Position numbers and translations under genes: made by a program. Shown here piece after piece: positions 9,055 through 17,866 of a stretch of DNA of 64,000 nt. How positions within the stretch are numbered: the stretch's first letter is position 1; every line of letters begins with the position of its first letter. This DNA is from JANXQG01 sp963775975. Lineage in GTDB: Bacteria; Planctomycetota; Planctomycetia; Pirellulales; Thermoguttaceae. The stretch is from NCBI GenBank assembly GCA_963775975.1, contig CAVZKX010000001.1, positions 1,116,001-1,180,000 of the forward strand. The letters are read 5' to 3'. Below the pieces are notes generated by a model. It did no database searches and had not been told where the DNA came from. It worked only from the letters and a program-made list of their open reading frames with translations.

Positions 9055-9182
9055 GCAGGGAGCATGGAGCGGGGAGCATGGAGCAGCGAGCGGGGAGCAG
9101 AACGCCTGCCGCTGCGCCCTGCCCTCTGCTCCCTGCCTTCTTCTCCCTGCTCCGTGCTCCGTGCTCCCTGCCCCTGGCTCCC
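9055..9182 (+). repeat. heptameric repeat with inverted arms (GGGAGCA type), copy 1
   Basis: Between the DUF58 stop and the ATG of the next gene. The left arm (about 9058-9106) is a tandem of degenerate 7-mers such as GGGAGCA, TGGAGCG and TGGAGCA. The right arm (about 9119-9182) holds the complementary units TGCTCCC and TGCTCCG. The whole could fold into a long hairpin. It resembles the short tandemly repeated heptamers (STRR) described in cyanobacteria. A sister copy lies at 11370-11445. Confidence 0.75.
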
Positions 9183-9183
9183 T

Positions 9184-10446
9184 ATGTTTTTCCTGAATTC
9201 CATCCAGTTTTGGGGCGCGATGGCGGCGGCCGGCGTGGCCGTACCGATTGCCATCCACCTCTTCAGCCGCTATCGCTCGCGCGTAGTCCAGTGGGCGGCG
9301 ATGGAGTTGCTGCGCCGTGCGCTGGTCGTTCGCGCCCGCCGCGTTCGACTGGAAGACCTCGTGCTGCTGATGCTCCGCTGCCTGGCAATCCTGATCCTTG
9401 CGCTGGCCTTGGCCCGGCCCGCCGCACAGGGATTGGGCCGCATCGGCGAAGCGAACGTCGGCGTGGTGATCGCCTTGGATTCGTCGTTCAGCATGGGCCA
9501 CAACCCTTCCGGCCAAAGCCGCTACGATGCGGCGCGGGAACGGATCCGCGAAATCCTCGCCACGCTCACCGCGGGCGACCAGGTGACGGTCGTGCAGTTG
9601 GGCGAGCGCGCCCGCGTGCGGCTGAAGAACGTCGGCCGGTACGACGAGCGGCTGCAAGACTTCCTTGCGGCCTCCGGCCTGCTGTCCGAATCGCTCAACC
9701 TCGAGGCCTGCATGCCCGAGCTGCGCCGAGTGGTTGCCGATCTGAAAACAGCTAAGAAGGAATGTTATCTTGTCAGCGACGCACAACAAACGTCATGGAG
9801 CCCGCTCTCAGCGAGCGTCCGCGACGCGATCCAGGGCATGGCCGCGAGTTGCGATGTAGTTTTCGTGCCCGCCGGAGGCGAGAACTATGAGAACCTGGCG
9901 GTCACGCGGCTGGCCCTCGCCTCCGGCGTGCTCCGCAAAGGGATGCAGGTTCGTTACGTCGTCGACGTAGAAAATAACGGCCGCCATGCCGCGTCGGCCA
10001 TCCCGGTCAAGTTGCTGATTGGCAATCGCGTGGCGGCGGAGCAGACGATCGAGCGGCTGGAACCTGACGAGACCGCCAGCGTCAGCCTGCTGGCCGATTG
10101 CCGCGAGGAAGGCTCTATCGCGGTCACCGCCCAGATCGGCGGCAACGATCCATTGCCGGTAGACAACCGGCGATACGCCGTCACCGCGATCCGCAACAAA
10201 ATCAAAATCCTTTGCGTGGAGACGAAGCCGGTAGCCGACGAGAAGCTAAACGAGTCCTTTTATCTCTATAGCCTGCTCGTCGCCTGCGCGGCGGAAAACA
10301 GAGGACAAAACAGCGGAGAAAAGAACGGGCCGGTGCAGTGGAAGACAGTAGCCGCCTCGGTGCTGCAAGCTTCCGATCTGGAGGGCGTGGATGTGGCGAT
10401 TCTCACGAATATCGGCGACGTCTCCCCGCGCAGGCAGTCGCTTTGA
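9184..10446 (+). CDS. BatA-like membrane VWA protein, N-terminal piece (frameshifted)
   Basis: Starts at the ATG at 9184 directly after the heptamer repeat; the longer frame from 9064 would translate the repeat. Residues 1-25 and about 60-80 are membrane helices around the conserved BatA N-terminus (WGAMAAAGVAVPIAIHLFSR, then RVVQWAAMELL). A VWA domain follows with MIDAS-type DSSFSMG (about residues 99-105), and CARDB-like beta domains in the periplasm. The frame runs out at 10446 because one base is missing near 10430; the protein continues at 10431-11477. Probable MoxR client. Confidence 0.85.
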   Translation: MFFLNSIQFWGAMAAAGVAVPIAIHLFSRYRSRVVQWAAMELLRRALVVRARRVRLEDLVLLMLRCLAILILALALARPAAQGLGRIGEANVGVVIALDSSFSMGHNPSGQSRYDAARERIREILATLTAGDQVTVVQLGERARVRLKNVGRYDERLQDFLAASGLLSESLNLEACMPELRRVVADLKTAKKECYLVSDAQQTSWSPLSASVRDAIQGMAASCDVVFVPAGGENYENLAVTRLALASGVLRKGMQVRYVVDVENNGRHAASAIPVKLLIGNRVAAEQTIERLEPDETASVSLLADCREEGSIAVTAQIGGNDPLPVDNRRYAVTAIRNKIKILCVETKPVADEKLNESFYLYSLLVACAAENRGQNSGEKNGPVQWKTVAASVLQASDLEGVDVAILTNIGDVSPRRQSL

Positions 10447-11477
10447 GCCAGTTCGTCGCCCGTGGCGGCGGCCTGATGATGTTTGCCGGCAATGAGGTCG
10501 ATTACCGCCGCGCGAACGCAGAGTTCCGGGATGCTGAAGGACACGAAATCCTGCCCGCCAGCCTCGGCGAACCGGTCGGGCAATCGCGCGAGTCGGCCGG
10601 CACACACCACGGCGGAAGCGCTTTCCGCGGCTGGGGGCTCGCCCCCGGCCTTCCTGATCATCCGATAACAGGTTTCGCGAGCACGCTTGCGCACGAGCTT
10701 TGGGATACCGTGCATATTCAGCGCTATCTCCGGGCGACCCCGCTTGCCGGCGCGCGGGTGCTCTTGAATCTGACGAACGACGATCCCTTTCTCATCGAAC
10801 GACCGTTCGGTCGCGGCTTCGTGGTTCTCTGTACGACGACCGCCAACTCCGAGTGGGCCGACGAGCTCGCCAACCATCCGATTTTCGCGATCTTGATGAA
10901 TCAGGTGGTAATGTATCTTACCCGTCAGTCGTCCTTTGACGCGACGACCGTTGGGCAGGACATGACCTGTCGCCTGCCCGGCGGCAGCGCGCCCGACGAT
11001 TGCCGAGTGACCGGTCCCGATGGCCGCGAAGTGCGCTTTCGCACGGCGACCGCACAGGAGGGGCAAGCCGACTTGATCTTCGCCGCGGAACTGCCGGGCA
11101 TTTACTCGGTCAACACCGGCAAGACGCAAGTGAAGCTGGCGGCCAATGTCGATCCGGGAGAATCGCACGTCGCCGTTATCCGCGGCCGCGCGCTGGCCAC
11201 GGCGTTGGCCGGGCTGCCGCTGCGCGTAATCGAGCCGGGCCAAGGCGTCCGCGAGACGGAAAGCGAAACGCGAAATGGCAGGGAGATTTGGCGATACTTG
11301 CTCGGCTTGGTGCTCCTCGTGCTAGTGGTCGAAGCCCTGCTGGGACGCTGGTTCAGCCGCCGGCTTTCGGGGGAGGGCAGGGAGCACGGAGCAGGGAGCC
11401 AGACTGCTTTCTCCCCGCTCCCTGCTCCCCGCTCCTTGCCTCCGCGCCACAGAAAGGGAGTGAACGAAGGTGTCTGA
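10431..11477 (+). CDS. BatA-like membrane VWA protein, C-terminal piece
   Basis: Continues the gene from 9184: adding one base after CCGCG near 10430 restores ...SPRQAVALSQFVARGGGLMMF. It contains a GATase1-like fold (FVARGGGLMMFAGNEVDYR, GRGFVVLCTTTANSEWADE), a beta-rich region, and one C-terminal membrane helix (YLLGLVLLVLVVEALLG). The last about 35 residues are translated from a heptamer repeat (11370-11445) and are probably not native. It overlaps the GTG start of the next gene by eight bases. Confidence 0.78.
   Translation, partial: QAVALSQFVARGGGLMMFAGNEVDYRRANAEFRDAEGHEILPASLGEPVGQSRESAGTHHGGSAFRGWGLAPGLPDHPITGFASTLAHELWDTVHIQRYLRATPLAGARVLLNLTNDDPFLIERPFGRGFVVLCTTTANSEWADELANHPIFAILMNQVVMYLTRQSSFDATTVGQDMTCRLPGGSAPDDCRVTGPDGREVRFRTATAQEGQADLIFAAELPGIYSVNTGKTQVKLAANVDPGESHVAVIRGRALATALAGLPLRVIEPGQGVRETESETRNGREIWRYLLGLVLLVLVVEALLGRWFSRRLSGEGREHGAGSQTAFSPLPAPRSLPPRHRKGVNEGV
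11370..11445 (+). repeat. heptameric repeat with inverted arms (GGGAGCA type), copy 2
   Basis: Purine-rich 7-mers (GGGAGCA, CGGAGCA, GGGAGCC) at 11376-11400 face pyrimidine-rich complements (GCTCCCTGCTCCCCGCTCC) at 11417-11436. It lies inside the 3' end of the BatA-like gene after its last membrane helix and is translated as an extra polar tail. Same family as the copy at 9055-9182. Confidence 0.7.
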
Positions 11478-12570
11478 CTTGCTCCACCGACTCCTGAGCG
11501 CCGCGCCCGAGCTGAAGCTCACACACATAGCCCTGCGCGGCCCCTGGCCGGCGTGGAGTCTTCTGCCGCTGCTGATCGCGGGCGGGGCCTTCGCCTGCGT
11601 TCTTTATTGGCGGGAAGGGAGGCTGAGCCCCATTCGCCGCGTTGTGCTGGCGGTCCTCCGCACGCTGGTTTACGCGATACCGCTGTTCATGCTCTTCCGC
11701 CCCGTCGCCGTTTTGGAAAAGACTACGACTCTGCGCCGCAATCTCTTGGTGATGTGCGACGCGTCCGAGAGCATGAAGTTCAAGGATCAACGGACCGACG
11801 CCACTCAAATTGGCGAGGCAGCACTGGCAATGGGCAAGGCCAACTTTGCGATGCCGCTCACCCAAGCGGCTCTCGCCCGCGCCGAATCGACGGCTGGTGC
11901 GACCGCGCGTCTGCTGAAACAGTTGCGTTGGCCCGAGGCGCTGGAATCGCAGACGGCGTCGCTGGCAGCGGCCGAAGCGATATTGACCGCGGCCGCGAAC
12001 GACAAATCAGGGAATGCCGATGCGCCGGCCCCGCCAAGCGGACTCGTCGATCGCATTGAAGGCACGGTCGCCGCCGCACGCGCCGCTGCCGCCGAGGTCG
12101 CCACGCTGAACAAGTCCGGCGAAGACAATCCGCCGCGCTGCGCAAAAATCCAGGCCGCCGAGGAAGACATCGTGCAGAGGCTGGCAGCGCTGCGGACAGA
12201 GCTCGCCCGCGCAGTCGCTCGCTGCTCCGGCGCAACTGACAGCCGACGCGGCGAGCGTTTCCCGGCTCGAGCTCGTGCAGAGTCTCCTTACCAAGTCGGC
12301 GTGCAATCCACTTGCGGACGTGGCCGACCGGTTCGACGTCCATTGGCTCACTTTCGGCGACCAACTGACGGAATTAGATGGCCAGGCACAAATCGACCAG
12401 GTCCTTGCCGTGGTCGCGCCGACCGAGCCCGCCACCAAGGCCGAGCTTTTCGCGAAGGCGGCCGCGCGGTATGGCAACCAGCCGATTGCCGGCATCGTGA
12501 CGTTCACCGATGGTGCTTTCAACGACGAAAAGCTCGATCCCCGTTCGGTCGCCGACAAGCTGGGCGATAA
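11470..12570 (+). CDS. membrane VWA/GATase-like protein, N-terminal piece (frameshifted)
   Basis: Starts at GTG 11470, overlapping the previous gene. Two membrane helices lie at about residues 28-45 and 56-76, with RRVVLAVLRTLVYAIPLFML the clearer one. A VWA-like strand follows (LLVMCDASESMKFKD, MIDAS-type DASES), then an Ala-rich helical insert up to about residue 248 (12213). One base must be added near 12213 for the frame to pass into AQSLAAPAQLTADAASVSRL and on to the second piece; residues after that point in this frame are not real. The architecture matches the large VWA membrane proteins of planctomycete MoxR operons. Confidence 0.75.
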   Translation: MSDLLHRLLSAAPELKLTHIALRGPWPAWSLLPLLIAGGAFACVLYWREGRLSPIRRVVLAVLRTLVYAIPLFMLFRPVAVLEKTTTLRRNLLVMCDASESMKFKDQRTDATQIGEAALAMGKANFAMPLTQAALARAESTAGATARLLKQLRWPEALESQTASLAAAEAILTAAANDKSGNADAPAPPSGLVDRIEGTVAAARAAAAEVATLNKSGEDNPPRCAKIQAAEEDIVQRLAALRTELARAVARCSGATDSRRGERFPARARAESPYQVGVQSTCGRGRPVRRPLAHFRRPTDGIRWPGTNRPGPCRGRADRARHQGRAFREGGRAVWQPADCRHRDVHRWCFQRRKARSPFGRRQAGR

Positions 12571-14254
12571 GGGCATTCCGCTCTACACGGTGGGCATCGG
12601 CCTTTCGTCCCCCAAGGACGTCGATCTGCGCTCGCTGATGGTGCAAACGGCGTTCTCCCCCAAGGACAAGATCAACGCCCGCGTCCGCGTGACGGGCAAT
12701 GGCTACGACGGCATCGCAACCGAACTGCGTCTGCTCTTGGACGGCCGCGTGCTGGCTCGGCAGCGCATCGAGTTGAGCACGTCGCCGCAGTTCATCGATA
12801 TTCCCTTCGAAGTGCCGGAGCTCAAGTCCGGCCCGGTGGAACTGGAGATTGTCGCCCCCGAACAGCCGGGCGAGCTTTCCATCGCTAACAACCGCGTCCA
12901 TCAGTTGGTGAAGATTCTTGGACAGAAGATCAATGTGCTTTACATCGAAGGCCGGCCGCGCTGGGAATACCGCTATCTGCGGACGATCCTGCTGCGCGAT
13001 CACCGCCTGAGCGTGAAATTCCTGCTCACCGAGGGAGACAAGGAGTTGCCGGCGGCGTCGCCCAACGAATACCTGGCCAAGTTCCCTGAGACGGCGCGAG
13101 AGGCCTTCAAGTACGATCTGATCATCCTCGGCGATGTGCCTTCCTCGTTTTTTAACGAGCAGCAGTTGACGCAACTGAAAGACCTCGTGCAGCAGCGCGG
13201 CGGGGCACTGTTGATGCTCGCCGGCAGCCGCTTTGCGCCGGGCAGCTACCGCGGCACGCCGCTGGCCGATCTGCTGCCCGTCAGAATCGGCGAGGACTAC
13301 GTGCCCGTCAAGCCGGAGGAATATCCGGCCCTTACGGCGGCGGGCAAACGTTCCTTCGCTATGCTCGCGCCGAGCGACACGGCGAACGACGAAATATGGT
13401 CGCTGGTGCGGCCGCTGGACCGCCTGCCGCGCATCGACGGCCTCAAACCCGGCGCCGTCGCGCTGGCCGAACTACCCGCGGGCAAGGACCGCCACGAGCC
13501 TTACCCACTCATCGGCTGGCAGCGCGTGGGGACGGGCAAGACGATGTACATCGGCGTCGACGAGCTTTGGCGGCTGCGCTACAAGACCGGCGACCTTTAC
13601 CACGCCACCTTCTGGAACCGCGCGATTCAGTTCATGGCCCTTTCCCGCCTGCTGGGAGAAAACAAACGCATCCGGCTGGAAACGGATGTCGACGAAGGTC
13701 ATCCCTGCCGGCCCGGCCAGCGCGTGCGGGTGCAAGGCAATGTGCTCGATGAGAATCTTCAGCCGGTCACGGCCAAAGAATATCGCGTGACGGTGGAGCG
13801 GAAGACAGGGAGCACAGAGGTCAGAGGTCAGAAGTCAGAGATCGGACCTCCGACCTCTGACCTCCGACCTCTTGTTCTGTCCGCCGTGGCCGGTTCGCCG
13901 GGATTGTTCCAGGCATCGTTTGTGCCGACTGCCGAAGGGGACTACCTGATCCAGGCCCCGCCGGAAGATCGTCCTTCGGCGACCTCCGCGGCGTTCAAGG
14001 TCTCCGCGCCCAATCTAGAGGGAATGGAGCCTGGCGCGCAGCACGCCCATTTGCGGCAAATGGCCGAGCGCAGCGGCGGCCAGTATTTCTCCATAGCCGA
14101 TTGGCCGGCGTTGTCCGGCTTCCTTGACGACCATCCGCGAACGATCGTGGAACCGAGGGAAATTGATTTGTGGGACCACTCGGCTCTTTACGTCCTGTTT
14201 GTGATATTTGCCGGCAGCGAGTGGCTGCTGCGGCGGAGGTCGTATTTGGTATGA
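12275..14254 (+). CDS. membrane VWA/GATase-like protein, C-terminal piece
   Basis: Real coding in this frame begins near 12214 and the gene is continuous with 11470. It shows the second half of the VWA fold (GIVTFTDGAFNDE, PLYTVGIGLSSPKDVDLRSL), Ig-like domains, then a glutamine-amidotransferase-like fold: INVLYIEGRPRWEYRYLRTI, YDLIILGDVPSSFFNEQQ and GGALLMLAGSRFAPGSY. The catalytic Cys of true amidotransferases is absent. A C-terminal helix (ALYVLFVIFAGSEWLLRRR) anchors it. An in-frame heptamer repeat at 13811-13875 interrupts a beta domain. Its stop overlaps the next gene by ATGA. Confidence 0.85.
   Translation: MQSLLTKSACNPLADVADRFDVHWLTFGDQLTELDGQAQIDQVLAVVAPTEPATKAELFAKAAARYGNQPIAGIVTFTDGAFNDEKLDPRSVADKLGDKGIPLYTVGIGLSSPKDVDLRSLMVQTAFSPKDKINARVRVTGNGYDGIATELRLLLDGRVLARQRIELSTSPQFIDIPFEVPELKSGPVELEIVAPEQPGELSIANNRVHQLVKILGQKINVLYIEGRPRWEYRYLRTILLRDHRLSVKFLLTEGDKELPAASPNEYLAKFPETAREAFKYDLIILGDVPSSFFNEQQLTQLKDLVQQRGGALLMLAGSRFAPGSYRGTPLADLLPVRIGEDYVPVKPEEYPALTAAGKRSFAMLAPSDTANDEIWSLVRPLDRLPRIDGLKPGAVALAELPAGKDRHEPYPLIGWQRVGTGKTMYIGVDELWRLRYKTGDLYHATFWNRAIQFMALSRLLGENKRIRLETDVDEGHPCRPGQRVRVQGNVLDENLQPVTAKEYRVTVERKTGSTEVRGQKSEIGPPTSDLRPLVLSAVAGSPGLFQASFVPTAEGDYLIQAPPEDRPSATSAAFKVSAPNLEGMEPGAQHAHLRQMAERSGGQYFSIADWPALSGFLDDHPRTIVEPREIDLWDHSALYVLFVIFAGSEWLLRRRSYLV
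13811..13875 (+). repeat. heptameric repeat with inverted arms (GAGGTCA type) inside a gene
   Basis: Units GAGGTCA, GAGGTCA, GAAGTCA and GAGATCG run into complementary units GACCTCC, GACCTCT, GACCTCC and GACCTCT. The arms can pair into a hairpin. The element keeps the reading frame and adds the peptide EVRGQKSEIGPPTSDLRP to a beta-sandwich domain. The unit length is seven, as in the GGGAGCA repeats, but the sequence differs. Confidence 0.75.
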
Positions 14255-15942
14255 TAATGTTAGACCTCGCCACGATCGACAAAGTGGAACCCGCGGCCGA
14301 GGCCCCGGACGTCCAGCGTCGCCTGCGTGCGGCGTGGCGCCGGCAGCGGCGGTTCGTTTTAACGCGAGGTATCTGTTATCTCGCGCTGGCTTCCTGCGCG
14401 GTGGCAGCGGCCGCGTTTGTACTCGACTGGCGACTGGAGCTATCGCCCACGGGACGCGGGATGCTGCTCGGAGCCGCGGCGGCCGTGTTGCTCGCGGTCG
14501 GCTATGCGGCGTGGTGGCGGCGACGGCAGGCGTTCGATGCCGCCCGCATTGCCATTCAAATCGAATCGCTCTACCCGCAGCTCCACAGCGCGCTGGTTTC
14601 GCACGTGCAGCTTCACGACCGGACGAACCGCAGCGAGGAAGGCTCGCCCGCCATGATCCGGGAGTTGAGTCGCCGTGCTGACGCAGAATCGAAGGCGGTC
14701 GACTTCAGCCGAATCATCGACTTCCGCCGTCTGCGCCGCCCAGCCGCCGCATGTCTGGCGGCGCTGGCGGTCATCGCCGCATGGAGCGCCTGGCGGCCGG
14801 ACCTGGTCGCGGTCTTCGCAGCGCGGATGACACGCCCGGCGACGAACGTCCCTTATCCCACCCGCACCTTGCTGGAGCCGCTGACGGCTGATTGCGACGT
14901 GAAAGACGGCGACAGCGTCGAGTTGAAAGTCCGCGCCAGTGGCCAGATTCCCGAAGAAGGGCTGCTCGCGATCTACCCGGCTGACGGGCCGATGCAGAGC
15001 ATTCGCATCTCGCCAGCCGAGGCTCGCGACTTCGCCCATGCCTTCGAGGCGGTGCATCGGGACTTCAACTACGTTTTTCGCGTGGGCGACGCGGTGACGC
15101 GCCCCGCCGCGGTGCGCGTGTTCACTGACCCGGTCGTCCAACCGAAGTTGGAAATCCATTATCCCGCCTACACCCGCCGCCCCGTTGAGATCGTCGATTC
15201 GCTCACGGCCGATGTCCTCGAAGGCTCGCAAGTCGTCTGGCGGCTGGCGGTCGACCGGCCGGTGCAGGCGGCGACGATTCACATCTTGGGCCAAAAACAG
15301 CCGTTGAAACTGGACGTTTCCGCCGACGGCCGTGCGGTTCAAGGCAGCCTGACACCGGCGCGAACCTTGACCTATCGGCTGGCGTGGACCGACCGCGGAC
15401 ACGGGGCGGACGGGCTAAGCGGCCTGGACTTCCAACCGCCCGCTCGCTACATATTGAAGGTACATCCCGACCTGCCGCCGCGGGTGAGCCTCCTTTCCCC
15501 CACGGGCGATGCGATCGCCACGGTGAATAAGAAGTCGAATATTGTCTTTGACGCGAGCGACGATTTTGGTTTGAGTGCGGCGCGGATCGTATACGCGGTT
15601 GAAAATGGCGACGGCGAAACGCAGGAGTCGTATGTCAACATTCCGCTTCCCGCTCGCGAGCCGCTGGAAGTTTCCCACGGCAACTTTCGCTGGACGCTGC
15701 GGCAATCGATCCCCGGCCTCTCCGTTGGCGACACGGTGCGGTATGGAGTCGAGGTGCAAGATAACCGGCCCAAAGTTCCCGGCGTGGCCCGCAGCGAGAT
15801 GCGGCGCGTAAAAATCGCCTCGCTCGAAGAGTATGGCGCGTGGGTGAAGGAACGGCTGGAGGCGAATTTGGGCAGCGTGAAACAGATTCGCGATGAGGAG
15901 CAGCAGTCGAAGGAAGCGGTCGACAAGCTGCGGCAGAAATAG
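14251..15942 (+). CDS. DUF4175-like membrane protein of the MoxR operon
   Basis: 563 residues from ATG 14251, which overlaps the previous stop (ATGA); the longer frame from 14170 runs over the upstream gene. Two helices near the N-terminus (about residues 36-55 and 66-84, the latter LLGAAAAVLLAVGYAAWWRR) and one at about 165-180 place it in the membrane. The periplasmic part is beta-rich with conserved LEIHYPAYTRRP, VWRLAVDRP and a late SNIVFDASDDFGL segment found in these large operon proteins. The C-terminus is helical (EERLEANLG-like) and leads toward the coiled-coil gene. Function unknown; family assignment by layout and motifs. Confidence 0.75.
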   Translation: MIMLDLATIDKVEPAAEAPDVQRRLRAAWRRQRRFVLTRGICYLALASCAVAAAAFVLDWRLELSPTGRGMLLGAAAAVLLAVGYAAWWRRRQAFDAARIAIQIESLYPQLHSALVSHVQLHDRTNRSEEGSPAMIRELSRRADAESKAVDFSRIIDFRRLRRPAAACLAALAVIAAWSAWRPDLVAVFAARMTRPATNVPYPTRTLLEPLTADCDVKDGDSVELKVRASGQIPEEGLLAIYPADGPMQSIRISPAEARDFAHAFEAVHRDFNYVFRVGDAVTRPAAVRVFTDPVVQPKLEIHYPAYTRRPVEIVDSLTADVLEGSQVVWRLAVDRPVQAATIHILGQKQPLKLDVSADGRAVQGSLTPARTLTYRLAWTDRGHGADGLSGLDFQPPARYILKVHPDLPPRVSLLSPTGDAIATVNKKSNIVFDASDDFGLSAARIVYAVENGDGETQESYVNIPLPAREPLEVSHGNFRWTLRQSIPGLSVGDTVRYGVEVQDNRPKVPGVARSEMRRVKIASLEEYGAWVKERLEANLGSVKQIRDEEQQSKEAVDKLRQK

Positions 15943-16000
15943 GCGGCGTCGCTACGCGCGACGAGATCGAAGGCATGAATTGGACCAATAGGAGGATTCG

Positions 16001-16972
16001 ATGCGACAGAAAATGATCTTGCCGGTTGTGGTGGTCTCGCTCGTGCTTGCCGGCGTCGGCCGGGTCACTGGCGCGGAGCCGGTTGCCGCGGACACGAACA
16101 AGGCGACGATAGCCGCCAACGACGCGGCGCGCGAATCCCAGCGCCAAGCTCGGCTGGGCGACGATATGGTCCGCATCGTCGGCGATCTCAAGGAAGTCAT
16201 GGATGATGCCCGGTCCAACGACTTGTTTACGCAGGCTGGCGGCCCGATGCTCGACGGCATGCAGAAGTCGCTAGGCGACACCGAGCGCGACGACGTTCGT
16301 CCGGCGGCCGCCAACCTCCGCGCGGCCGGCGAATTGCCGCGGGAGAATCGGCCGCGCATCGATTCGGCCCACGTCGAAATCGTGGCGGCGATCGACGAGT
16401 TGGACAAGCTCTTGCGGAAGTTCCACACGTTGCAGTCCGAGGAGCAAATCGCGGCGGCCGTCCAAGAGGTGGTTGACGAGCAGAACGAGGTCACGCAACA
16501 GAGCATCGAGCTTGGCAAACAGCAGTTGCACAAAAAGAAGACGTCCGCCAAGGAGGCCGACAAGGAGGCCGCGGAGCAGGAAAAAGTCGCCCATTCGGCT
16601 TCCGATCTGGCGAAGCTCTTTGAGGAGATGAAAAAGGAAGATTTCGCCCCGGAATTCCGCGCGAAGCTGCAAAACGCCGAAGACTTAATGAAACAGCATG
16701 AAATCGTGCCGCAGTTGGAACAGGCGGCGGCCAACCTGCACAAAAAAGAAGTTCTGCCCGCGGTGGCAAAACAAGAAAAAGCCCTTGCCAATCTCCAGGA
16801 ACTGTCCAAGATGTTCAGCGATCCGGAGGAGGCGGCGCTGATCAGTGCGGAGCAGGCCCAAGAAACCGCCGAAGCGCTCGGAGATCTGCTGGCCGAGCAA
16901 AGGAAATTGCGCGAGCAGACGCAAAAGGCATCGTCCTCGAAGTTTCCGGCCGTGCGCCGGAAGCGCGATTGA
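16001..16972 (+). CDS. exported coiled-coil protein of the MoxR operon, N-terminal piece (frameshifted)
   Basis: ATG 16001 follows AGGAGG by five bases. Signal sequence at residues 1-24. The rest is almost wholly charged alpha helix (long runs of Ala/Glu/Lys/Gln), predicted coiled coil, such as VQEVVDEQNEVTQQSIELGK. The last about 15 residues before the stop are out of frame; the true frame shifts by one base in the short A-run near 16925 and continues at 16969-17529. Such helical proteins follow the DUF4175-like gene in planctomycete MoxR operons; role unknown. Confidence 0.75.
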   Translation: MRQKMILPVVVVSLVLAGVGRVTGAEPVAADTNKATIAANDAARESQRQARLGDDMVRIVGDLKEVMDDARSNDLFTQAGGPMLDGMQKSLGDTERDDVRPAAANLRAAGELPRENRPRIDSAHVEIVAAIDELDKLLRKFHTLQSEEQIAAAVQEVVDEQNEVTQQSIELGKQQLHKKKTSAKEADKEAAEQEKVAHSASDLAKLFEEMKKEDFAPEFRAKLQNAEDLMKQHEIVPQLEQAAANLHKKEVLPAVAKQEKALANLQELSKMFSDPEEAALISAEQAQETAEALGDLLAEQRKLREQTQKASSSKFPAVRRKRD

Positions 16973-17529
16973 CGCAGTTGAATCTCATGCACAAGCTGCA
17001 AGCGATCGGCGGGCTGGACGCGCCGCAGGAGGCCCAGCCGCCGGAAGCGCAGCCGCTGGTGGCATCAGCCGATGAGGCGGCGGCTGCCATGAAGCAGGCC
17101 GCTGATTCGCTCGACAAGGAGGAACAAAAACCGGCCGTCGCGGAAATGCAGCAGGCCGAGGCAGCGCTCGCCAAGGCCCAACAAGCCGCCCAAGCTCTCG
17201 CCGACGCCGCGGGCAAAGGGCAAGGTCGGGGCAAGGGGCAAGGTCGGGGCAAGGGGCAAGGCCACGGCCAAGGAAAGGGCAAGGGTCAAGGAAAAGGTAA
17301 GGGCGGCGGCAAGAGCGCCGGCGGTCGCGGAACCGCGCCGAATCAGGCCACGCCCAGACAATTTACTGCCGAGGGTGTTGAGGGCAAGGCGCCGAAGAAA
17401 GACCGTGCCACTTGGCAGTCGCTCGACTCCCAGGACCGTCGTAATATGAACGAGAACTTCGCTCGCGAGCTGCCGCCGGAGTATCGCGAGCTGCTGAAAG
17501 CCTACTATGAATATCTGTCCAAACAATAA
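16969..17529 (+). CDS. coiled-coil protein, C-terminal piece with GKGQ repeats
   Basis: Continues the gene from 16001; the TTG at 16969 is an in-frame Leu codon, not a true start, and the reading frame upstream (EVSGRAPEARLTQLNLMHKL) is open to the shift point. It has a helical Ala/Gln/Glu region, then a basic low-complexity repeat of GKGQGR-type units (17212-17312), and a conserved end LPPEYRELLKAYYEYLSK that also closes homologous proteins of this operon type. 37 bases before the next gene's chosen start. Confidence 0.75.
   Translation: MTQLNLMHKLQAIGGLDAPQEAQPPEAQPLVASADEAAAAMKQAADSLDKEEQKPAVAEMQQAEAALAKAQQAAQALADAAGKGQGRGKGQGRGKGQGHGQGKGKGQGKGKGGGKSAGGRGTAPNQATPRQFTAEGVEGKAPKKDRATWQSLDSQDRRNMNENFARELPPEYRELLKAYYEYLSKQ
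17212..17312 (+). repeat. low-complexity GKGQ-coding tandem repeat
   Basis: Near-perfect 18-base units (GGGCAAGGTCGGGGCAAG) repeat twice and then decay into shorter units, coding for alternating Gly, Lys, Gln and Arg. The result is a highly basic, flexible linker before the conserved C-terminus of the coiled-coil protein. Confidence 0.85.
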
Positions 17530-17566
17530 CGCCTCGCCCCGGCGCCTGCTTGGGGCCACGCCATTC

Positions 17567-17866
17567 ATGCGCATCATTCTGACGATAATCTTCTTCGTCG
17601 CATTGACGGTTTTGCCGCGTCCTATCGTGGCCGAAAATCCGCCGTCGAAGGACCCGCTGGCGGATGGCGGCCCGCGCGTCTCCGTGGCCGAGCTCACTCC
17701 CCAGGCCGAGCAAGCGATCCGCAAGGGGCTCGAATACCTTTCGACCAACGCCAAACCCGACGGCGGCTGGGGCGACGGCCACCGTACTGCCTCGACCGCG
17801 CTGGCACTCATGGCCTTCATGGTTAAAGGTCACTTCCCCGACCGTCCGCCCTACGGGCGCAAATGA
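17567..17866 (+). CDS. prenyltransferase/squalene-cyclase-repeat protein, N-terminal piece (frameshifted)
   Basis: Start chosen at ATG 17567, giving a signal peptide (RIILTIIFFVALTVLP); an earlier in-frame ATG at 17507 lies inside the upstream gene. After the signal comes the first alpha/alpha-barrel repeat, LTPQAEQAIRKGLEYLSTN and DGGWGDGHRTASTALALMAF. The frame ends at YGRK because one A is missing in an AAAA run at 17864; with it restored the protein reads YGRKMTRGLEYLVKH. Confidence 0.8.
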   Translation: MRIILTIIFFVALTVLPRPIVAENPPSKDPLADGGPRVSVAELTPQAEQAIRKGLEYLSTNAKPDGGWGDGHRTASTALALMAFMVKGHFPDRPPYGRK

